Shown here: piece after piece, positions 56,101 through 64,000 of the stretch
Numbering within the stretch: position 1 is the first letter of the stretch
Layout: every line of letters begins with the position of its first letter
DNA from: Tetraselmis striata
Lineage: Eukaryota; Chlorophyta; Chlorodendrophyceae; Chlorodendrales; Chlorodendraceae
Length of the DNA stretch: 64,000 nucleotides
Assembly: GCA_006384855.1 (NCBI GenBank)
Contig: VCJN01000444.1
Coordinates: 1-64,000 of the forward strand
Direction: 5' to 3'
Translations under genes and position numbers: made by a program
The notes under the pieces: model-generated
Databases searched by the model: none
The model's input: the letters and a program-made list of their open reading frames with translations, nothing else
What the model was told of the DNA's origin: nothing

Positions 56101-59100
56101 CGCAGGCGATGTAAAGCAACCAAGTCGCTCCGAAACCATCGCGTCGCGTCGCGCTGGTTTCGATTTGATATAAGGCGCTCACTGGTTCTGGCAGCGCTGC
56201 GAAACCTCAATCGGAGCGTTCGCGACTGTCCAATCGCCAGAGCGCACGCCCACCCTACGGGTTCACTGGCTGATACCCTTAGTGGCTCCGACATGTAACT
56301 TGAAGCAGCACGCATGATAAACCTCACGCGTGACGAGCGCCGTCAGGAGCTCACAGCAGCGGCGGTGTGTGGGGCGCATGATGCTGCTTTCAGACCAGAA
56401 GAAAACGCCCCCGTCCGCTCCACTTGGAGGATGCCGGCAAAAAAGTGCTTCTATCCGCATATGGCAGCGATTGCTGGCTATGACTGGAAGCGCCAAGCCA
56501 GCAGCATTCTTGACCGGTTGTGCTGCAGAACTACAGTATTTCCGTGAGAGGGTATACATGAGAACGAGCAAGTGCGGAAGACGAGTCTTTGCGGCGGGGG
56601 CACGGAGAGGCGCGACAAAGTGGAGTGTGGCATGGCGCGATGGAAGGACATTCCTCGGCGGGACGAAGCAGGGCGGCACAGCGCAAAGCAGCAGAGCGAA
56701 GGCGGAATGATCTGAAGCGCGCTCAGAGGACAGAAGTCGAGCGCACGTCAAAGGAAGGGAAGTCTCATCAATAAGTGCGAATAGGTGTCTGATCCGGTAC
56801 ACCGGACTGATAGCTGGCAAGGACTGGTGAGCTCCAGCGAGGACGTGCGCCCCCGACGCCGCACCTTTCGGTCTCCTTGACTGAGCGCTCCTCCACCAGG
56901 CGCTGCTCCGTGCGCCCCAGCCGCCTCTCCGCATCTTCCGCCGCCTCGCGCAATTGCCTCGTCCGCCATCTCCGCTTCCGCAAGCCTGGCCGCCTCGCTG
57001 TCTGCGTTTAGAAGCACACATATGGCTGTCACACACGGTGAGAGCAGAGCCTGCTTTCCCAGGCTCGATGGCCTCTCAGCATGAAGTCTTGGAAGGGAGC
57101 GCACCGGGATCGGGGGGGAGGGGGGGGGGGGGGGGGTTGACAGCGTACCCGCCAGGCTGGCCTTTGTGCTCGCGAGCTCAGCAGACATGGCGTCCAGCGC
57201 GCCGCCCACCTCCGCCTTGCGGCTCAGCAGCGCGCCGTACTGCGCCTCGCGCTCCCCAAGCCGCGCCTGCAGCTCCGCCTGCCGCGCCGCCGCCGCCTCC
57301 GCCGCCGTGGCCGCCGCGCCCTCCTGCGCGCCGCCGCGCCGCCTCCGCAGCCGCCAGCGCCTCGCCGCTCTCGCGCAGCCCCGCCTCTGCCGCCTCCCGC
57401 CCGCGCGCCTCGTTGGCGAGCCGCGTCTCCAGCAGCTGCACCTGAGCTACCGCCGCCGCCCAGCGCACGTCCGATGCTTTGGCCGCCGCCTGCCCCTCCT
57501 CCAGCTGTCCCCGCAGCCGCCTACAAGCGCCGACATACACGCGCATGCAGGTTAACCCCTTCCTCGCGTAGCCCAAACAGCGAGGCGAGTGCAGCAACAC
57601 TGTGCGCATATTTGATACCGCCCCAGTTCGATGGCTCCGGCATACGCATGCCGCGGATGCATCGCTCTGCTGGAGTGTCAGTTCTGCTGGAGCGTGATGC
57701 AAGTACGTTGATAGATCCAGCTACCAGACATATTTGGAAAGGCAGTGCAGTCTGGGACGGGGAGGCTCCCATCGGGAAGAAGCGAGCAAAGAGCAGAAGG
57801 CGGGGGGTTAGGGGGTGTAAGGGGGGGGGGGGGGGGGAGGTCGGCATGCCTGTTGGCGTCCTCTGCCTCGCCCGCCATGCGCTCATGCTGCTTTGCGGCC
57901 CTTCGCAGCGCCTGTAGGGCAAGAGCCGACGGCGCGGCTTCAGTCTCTGCTGCCACCCCCTACACCCCCCCTCCCCACACCCCCCTCCCCCCCCTAACCT
58001 CTCCCCATGCTCAGCCCCCTGAGGATTACCAGCGGGCGGGCCGGTCCTTCCCCGTCCACATCGCCCTGACCCGCCCCCCTCACCACAAGCGTCTTCTGCG
58101 TCTCGAGCAGCTCATGCTGCAGCTGTTTCATGCCGTCCTGCCGGGCGCGGACCTCGCTCTCCAGCGCCTGCTTTTGGCTGCGTTGTACGCGGGGCATCGC
58201 GTCAGGCTCAACGCTGTGTGTGTCTGTGTCTGTGTGTGTGAAGGGGGGGGGGGGGGAGGGCATGGGGTGGACCGAAGCATGGTTAGCAGAGGTGAGCGAC
58301 AGTGGGCGCGGCCATGCCTGCGAAGGTCCTCCGCGTAGGAGCTGTCCGCGCTCTTCTGGTCGCGTAGGCTGTCGGCGGCCATGTAGCTGCGCTGCACCTC
58401 GCCCTCCAGCCGCCGCCGGTCCGCCTCCAGGCGGCCCACCTGTGCCTCCATGCTGCAGCCCGCCAGCCAGTCAGCCGACCATACGCACCAATGCCCCTCC
58501 CTCCCCCCCCCCCCCCCCCCCCCGCCTCCATCACTCCCTTTCCCCCCTTTGCACATCGGCGCTGCTCCTGGGCCGTCAGGCCGCCGGACAGGCGCGCGCC
58601 CACTCACTCCTTGAGCTTATCCTTGAGCGCCTTGGCGCGCTCATTGGCCACGGATGCGTTGAACTCTGCCTTGCTGAGCGCCGTCTGCAGGCCCGCCTGT
58701 CCCTGCATGCTCTTGGCCAGCTCCTAACATCCCACCCGCCACCACCAAGCAGGGCATCCGTTAGCAGCATGTGCATGGAGACGCCGCCCCGTACCGTGCG
58801 CGCAGCCAGGCACTGCACCAGCGCCCAACCCACCGAGTAGCGCGCCTCAGCGCTCGTGGCGCGCTGCAGTGCGTCATCCAGCCTGACGGATAAGTCTGCT
58901 TTCTCCGCAGCCACGACCTCCGCCTCGGTGCGCAGCTGCGGGCGGAGTCGGCAGCGGGAGGGGTGAGTTGCTCCCCGCTCTAATGCCGCGCTGACCTCGT
59001 GCATTCCGCGTGCCAACGTATCTGTTGCCGACCGAAGCTAGACGGGGCGCGCGGCTTTTGGTCGCCTTATCCCGCAGATGGATTGGCGGGGGTTTTCAGA

Positions 59101-59693
59101 TGGCATTGGAGCACTAAAACGACACTCGTTTACCATGTACAAATAAGAAGAGCACTGAGTGAGTTGCTCAAGAAATGTACAAAACACCTGCCGAGGCAGA
59201 ACAGTGCTTGTCGTAGTCTCCACTACTCGTGCAGTGCAACTACCCGTAAGCGCACAGCGTTATCATTATACCGTCGCAGCCACGTCGGGTCTCAGCGCAC
59301 ACACCAACTCGCTGCCCTCGTGGCGGATGAAGTGCGGGCAAAGGGAGAATGGGGAGAGCGGGGTGCCTCTCGCGGACCTCCTGTATCTCCTGCTGCTTGA
59401 ACTGCAACAGCGACGACAGCCCCTCGTAGTTGCGCTGAATGCCGCGCAGCGCGAGGTCCTTTTCCGCCAGCGCCTCCTCCATCGTCGCTGCCATACCCAT
59501 TTTTCCCGCACTGTCACGCGCCTGCTGTCGACGCGCCCCGCCCACCTGCAATGTTCCTGTGCGCCGTCTCCTCCGCGGTCGTCGGCACCCTCGGGGCGGC
59601 CCGCTGTTGCACTGTCGCAGCCTCCGCTGCCACGCCCCGCTGTTGCCTCCCTACAGTGGGGTGCCTCTGCCAGCTGGCTGCGGTTGTCGCGGA
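49174..59693 (-). CDS. Long coiled-coil protein with C-terminal RING finger (18+ exons)
   Basis: Exons 5' to 3': (<59693)-59546, 59487-59378, 58935-58795, 58723-58608, 58452-58318, 58177-58084, 57911-57850, 57520-57149, 57001-56865, 55862-55504, 55027-54839, 54514-54428, 54259-54148, 53405-53182, 52492-52381, 51883-51660, 51182-51082, 49417-49174. Phases agree at every junction; about 940 or more residues. Exons to 51082 are mostly coiled coil (KADLSVRLDDALQRATSAEA, HERMAGEAEDANR, ERELAEAQGGLTTKLGRVEE). The RING is split by the last intron: CIRC, then CVPCGHTYCLSC and CEEC, followed by a helical tail KYEYKLMALKSLQKML. RING proteins are usually E3 ubiquitin ligases, so that role is likely; the target is unknown. 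Exons at 57520, 57001 and 55862 each contain a one-base frame break. Four introns use GC donors. The 5' end is not fixed. Confidence 0.8.
53081..53131 (+). repeat. (TG)n microsatellite, ~25 units
   Basis: Lies in the RING-gene intron just downstream of the exon ending at 53182 (sense strand CA repeats). A second short TG stretch is at about 58214-58240 in the same gene. Confidence 0.95.
53830..53854. repeat. Poly(G), sense-strand poly(C), in a RING-gene intron
   Basis: A 25-base run in the middle of the intron 54147-53406, in contrast with the donor-proximal runs after 54428, 54839, 57149 and 57850. Confidence 0.95.
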
Positions 59694-60273
59694 CTAGCCG
59701 GAGGCCCCCTGCCGATACGCCATCGCCGTGCCGCTGGTGAGCGGGTGAGGTGAGCGGACAGACTGGCCGTTACTTCGATGGCGAGCAGCCCCACTAACCG
59801 CCACGACTACTACCGCCATGCCTGCATGGCTGGCTCGTCAAAATTCAGACCAGCCATACAGGCAGTAGGCGCGACGCCCCAGCGCGCACCGCCAACTGCT
59901 GCTGCTGCGCGAGAAAACAGGGTTGGGTGGTAAGACCTAAACCCCTAAATATGGAAAGCCCTAAACGTTCGATGTGTATTTTTCCAAAGTGTTGCTGGCG
60001 CCTCTACTGGTACGGATTATAACGGGTATCGCCTCCAGCGCAGCACGCCGCCAGAGGAGCGCGAGGGCACTTCGCCCACCGCGCAACTTCACCGCACACA
60101 GCAGCCCACAATTGTTCCCTTAGGAGTGCCGAGGTACGTAACTACTGCTCACTTCAACGCCGCGTCTTCGAACAGCGGGCAGCGCAGGCGACGCATATTG
60201 TTGGGTTCCTGCGAGGGGTTCAGCCTCGGCCGCGCCTCGCCGCGTTTCCGACGAGCGAGGGTGGCGGCGCGGC
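59694..60273. promoter_or_regulatory. Divergent upstream region shared by RING and transporter genes
   Basis: The RING gene reads left and the transporter reads right from this interval of at most about 0.6 kb, so it should hold both promoters. I see no TATA box or CpG-specific motif that I would stand behind. ACCTAAACCCCTAAATA and GCCCTAAACG near 59935-59970 resemble telo-box (AAACCCTAA) elements found near plant transcription starts, but imperfectly. Confidence 0.4.
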
Positions 60274-63200
60274 ATGCCCGCCAACTCGGAGAATGGCGTG
60301 CACGGAAGCAGCCGCAGCAGCGCGCGCCTGCCTGCCGGTGGGTACTCGACGTTGCACCCCGCCGCGGACAGCAATGGCGATGAATCGGAGGGGCATTTCC
60401 CGCTCGGAATGGAGCCCGACGCGCCGAAGAATGCTTGGCAGGTGAGATGGCGACCGGCGCGGCGTTGGCGGCTGTCTGCCTGAGAAGTCGTTCGGCGCTG
60501 CCGAAGAGGCGCACTTGACGCGCGTCTGCCCGCCATGCCCGCGGCGGCTCCTGGCGGCAATGTGAGCGGTGCACTGCGAAACCCGAGCAGGAGACGAGGG
60601 CAGCGCCCCGAGCGCGCAGCCGCAGGTGGGCCACCGCCGCGTGGCAAAGGTACTGACCCCCCCCCCCCCCTCCTCGGCCACAACGCAGAGGTTCGCACAT
60701 TCGGCGCTGATTGTCGTCGAGAACCCAGCCCCCGCGACGGTCTGCGCCATTCTGCTCTTCAACCAGTTTCTGTTCGCGACGATGCACAGTGCGCACTGCC
60801 GCACTCCCCCCCCCCCTCCCCACACCTGTTGCCATGCCTCAATTCGCCCGGTTGTCGCAATTGGGTGGGTGTTGCTGTACGACGGGTCTCACCGGGGATC
60901 ATCTTCCTTAATCTGAGCGGCGCTCCCTGTGTTGCGACACAGATGTCAGCCACGCGGCACTGGAGCACATCCCCTTCCTGGCATTCGCCGCGTTCCGGAT
61001 GCTGCTATCGCTTCCCTTCCTAGCGTTTGTGGCAGCCCAGGTGCGAACTGCCCCCCCCCCCCCTTCCTCCAAGCCTGCCGCACCTGATGCCGCAAAGCGC
61101 ACTGCCCCGTAAGTCCAATGCTGCTGGCATGCCGCGCTGAGCAGCGCATCGACGCAGACGCTTGCACGTCTGTCAAGCTGACTGAGCCCCTCCCCCCCCC
61201 CCCCTCCTGTGCCTGGGCCCCATCTTTGCAGGAGCGGAAGCGGGTCCAGGCGAGCCAGGGCATAGACATCGAGATCAGCCCCAGGGTGGTGCTCTGGACC
61301 ATGGGCTGCGGCTTCACGGGGGTCATGCTGTCCCAGACGCTGGTGCTTGCGGGCAACGATCTCGCGGGACCCTCCGTCACAGGTGTGAAGGCCATGCTTT
61401 GCACCTTGACCTGCACCTGCGCCCCTGCCTGGTCCGCCCCCAGGCTGCTGCCGGCGGTGGCCTCAGCCTGCGCCATTTGCTGCCCCGCGCAGCCATCACG
61501 CAGCCGGCCATCCCCGTGTACACCTCTGTCATCGCCGGGCTGATGAAGGTGGAGCGCTTCACCTGGCCAAAGGTGAGCCATGCCGAGCGGCGGAAGCTAT
61601 AAACCCTAAATATATATGCACTTATATTTACATGTGTACACATATACATATTTATGTATATATGACTGTAGATATTTGTTTGTTTGTTTGTTTCATATTT
61701 ATTCATGTACATATAATTTTTTCCTACATTTGTACATACATAGAATATATACACATATATCAATTTATCGAATTCCTAAGCGTGGCGGTAGAAATGACAG
61801 CCGACACCGTAAACACACTTTTGACTGGCGCAGATTTGTCGTTTTTGATTCTCCAGCACGTAAAGGGATAATGACAACTTATCAGCAATATATTAGAATA
61901 AAACGCCGAAGTCGGTGAGGCGCTTTATGATTTTGGGGGCCTTCCACCCCAATTAAGTGGCACATTGTGTTTCTTGGTGAATAACATCTTTTTCTGATTG
62001 TTCAATCATTCGAGCGCCTGTGTGCTGTCCGGCTGAGCCCCCCCCCCCCCCCCCCCCTTCTCCCCCGGTTCCCTCCGCGCAGATGCTCGGCGTCCTGCTG
62101 GCGGTGGGCGGCGCGCTGGTGCTGCTGCACGTGGAGCGGTGGGGCACCGCGGGCGCGTTCACGTCTGAGAAGTCGGTGGGCACGCTCATCCTGGTGGTGC
62201 AGACGCTGAGCTACTCCGTCTTCCTGGTGGGACCCCAACCCCCTGATGCCGCCATGTTACCGGGGCATGCGGCGCATCTGCCGACATTTCATTTGGCATT
62301 TGAGGATTTCGTGTAGCCATGATTTCATGATTTCATGAAGTTTTGAAAGTGGGGAACGTGGTAAACAAGGGCGTACAGGGCGGGCATACTCCAGACCTTC
62401 CTAGAGCGTCCCACCGCAGGGGAAATTTGCTTTTTTTACTACATGTGACATCCCGCAAGTACGAGTACGGGTACTCGTACGCATATAATCTAATCCGGTA
62501 CGGGTACTCGCGTAGTACCGGGTATCGGCCGGTAGTCGCTGCCAGTTCTGCAAACAACGAGAAAGGGGAACGGGTTTCCGCACTTACGGACGTCGAAATT
62601 TCCTATTTTTAAGGAAAGATTTAATGGAAACTAATTTCCGATGTACTGAAAGACGCGGCGGATACAACTCAGTTTTGGCAAACCCTAAACCAATAATCAC
62701 GTTTGGCCCGATTCGACCCTTGGTGAAGATCGCCGAATCTCGACGCGCCCCGGTCGCCATTCGATGCGGGATGGCCAACTTTCTACAACTAGTCTGAAGC
62801 TTGCTCCATTTTCCCGGAGAATCGTGCTCGCAGGTGCGCGCGGCTCAGAAAGCGGCTTTAGGCCACTCTCGAGTATACCCGCCCCGTACAGGTGCCGACG
62901 TGGTGATGAGAGAACTGCGAATAAGAGCCTGCCCTGCCTGCCAGAGGTCACATGTAGACGCAGCTACAGCGGAACTAAAGCGAGCGTTCTTGTTGTACGT
63001 TGCGTGCGAGCCCAATTCGACGCTGGCAAAAGGGGCGTGATAGGGGCGCCGGCAACCGTACCTCCTGTGTTCTAGGAACTACATATTTCTTGCCTTTTGT
63101 AGTAGCAACACCCGGTTTTGGGGTAAATGCCAGGATACGCCATCGCACCAAAACAATGCGGTTTTGGCGCCCCGCCTTCCCATCGCCATGCCATCCCTCG

Positions 63201-63671
63201 CCTACCTCCACGCGCACCCTATACCGCCATTTTATCCCCCCCCCCCCTTACAAAGAAGTCTTGTGATTATTCACTTGATTTTTTAGTTGTCCATAATGCG
63301 CGAGGCACCGCAGGCCAGCGCGGGTTGGCTCTGCCCCCCCCCCCCCCCCCCCCCCGCACCCCACCCAGCAGCCACTGAACACGCGCCCCCCTGGTCTCCG
63401 CGCAGGTCATTTTCAGCGCCATGAGCGCGTGGTTCCCCTACCCCTTCACCGCCTTCTTCCTGTGCACGCTGTGGGCCGCCTGCGGGCAGCTCGTGGTGGC
63501 CTTCCCCGCCTTCATGGCCTTCGCGTCCGGGGGGCCCGTGCCCGCGTCTGCGTGGGGGGCGGTGGTGTACTGCGCAGTGGCGGTCAGCTTCGTGGCGCAC
63601 ACGGGCCAAGCCTGGTCGGTGGGTGGCCGGCCCGCGCCCTGCCCCTTTTTTGTTTGTGCCACATATATATA

Positions 63672-63713
<42 letters not shown>

Positions 63714-64000
63714 CTGCGCTAATAATGTTGATGTAACTGTTGCCATTACTTCACATGTCTAGTCTGAATTGTAAGTATTGATGAGACCAAGTAAGTAGTA
63801 GCAGCAACTTGAAGTCCCATTGTAGCAATTCTAGGCACTAATTCATTTCCCATTTCAGGCAAGACGAGCCTCCCCCGCCAACAATGGCATGGCACCCGCA
63901 AACGGCACCGATGCGCGCGCTTGTGAGTGAAGCTGCTGACGCGCCGGCTGCCGCCGCGCAGGTTCGGCACCTGAACTCGACCATCCCGTCGCTGTTTGGC
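60274..64000 (+). CDS. EamA/DMT-family transporter (WAT1-like), 3' end outside window
   Basis: Exons 60274-60441, a micro-exon ending 60649, 60689-60788, 60943-61040, 61232-61382, 61493-61572, 62083-62226, 63406-63618, and 63962 onward; phases agree. The product starts MPANSENGVHGSS with a polar cytosolic tail, followed by membrane segments VCAILLFNQFLFATMH, IPFLAFAAFRMLLSLPFLAF, VVLWTMGCGFTGVMLSQTLV, TQPAIPVYTSVIAGLM, MLGVLLAVGGALVLL, TLILVVQTLSYSVFL, FTAFFLCTLWAACGQLVVAF and AVVYCAVAVSFVAHTGQAW. The VSHAALEHIPFLAFAAFR and TQPAIPVYTSVIAGLMKVER-x5-K segments are typical of DMT/EamA (plant drug/metabolite exporter, WAT1-like) proteins. Expected in a membrane; substrate unknown. The last exon (VRHLNSTIPSLFG) runs off the window, so the second EamA repeat is incomplete. 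Confidence 0.85.
62880..62966 (+). repeat. Dispersed repeat fragment (inverted relative to 9290-9372)
   Basis: Lies in the 1.2-kb transporter intron 62227-63405. ACAGGTGCCGACG, GAACTGCGAATAAGAGCCTG and CTGCCAGAGGTC match the reverse complement of 9290-9372. A third, weaker relative is at about 53928-53975 (ACCGGTGCCGACGCAGTGAG). Confidence 0.6.
63663..63709 (+). repeat. (TA)n microsatellite
   Basis: TA-rich array in the transporter intron that opens at 63619. Other TA/CATA-rich stretches lie at 61607-61760 in the same gene. Confidence 0.95.

Noticed and set aside
57178-57520. Alternative Gly-rich continuation of the RING-gene exon (RAGGRGGHGGGGGGG)
   Set aside because: The shifted frame restores heptad coiled-coil sequence and the correct splice phase, so the Gly-rich reading is a frame artefact.

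Overview
The window is nuclear DNA of a eukaryote with intron-rich genes, most likely a green alga (chlorophyte, prasinophyte-like). This rests on an ARID-PHD protein of plant type, a Raf-like kinase with an ACT domain as in plant STY kinases, a WAT1/EamA-type transporter, a short interstitial TTTAGGG array, and tyrosine-recombinase and other transposon relics. The species is an inference. There is no sign of bacterial organisation, and I found no convincing tRNA, rRNA or CRISPR.

Five spliced genes could be traced by matching splice sites, reading phase and domain content. (1) 7848-13616, minus: a 10-exon, about 1,110-residue ARID-PHD chromatin protein. (2) 16771-20838, plus: a coiled-coil protein of at least 740 residues with no recognised family. 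(3) 40749-46524, plus: an ACT-CBS-Raf-like protein kinase of about 1,089 residues with seven KSPFEAEADEG-like repeats at its C terminus. (4) 49174 to about 59693, minus: a long coiled-coil protein with a C-terminal RING finger, at least 18 exons and an internally duplicated two-exon module. (5) 60274 to beyond 64000, plus: a drug/metabolite transporter (DMT/EamA), truncated by the window edge. Genes 4 and 5 are divergent, with a shared upstream region of about 0.6 kb.

Mobile DNA lies between the genes. 3991-6333 is a worn element bounded by direct repeats. 14244-14574 is a MITE-like element, with a truncated copy at 36106-36269. 21961-24060 holds gag and reverse-transcriptase relics of a retroelement. 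25218-29989 is a 4.77-kb element with inverted termini and a 12-bp target duplication, inserted into an older retroelement-like ORF; it carries several tandem repeats. 36489-39598 is a tyrosine-recombinase element flanked by 0.18-kb direct repeats whose termini resemble those at 3991-6333.

Two features of gene structure stand out. Many introns carry a long run of C on the sense strand within about 25 nt of the 5' splice site. The RING gene uses at least four GC-AG introns, each supported by exon phase. Several one-base frame breaks in otherwise good exons (kinase and RING genes) look like assembly indels, though real mutation cannot be excluded.
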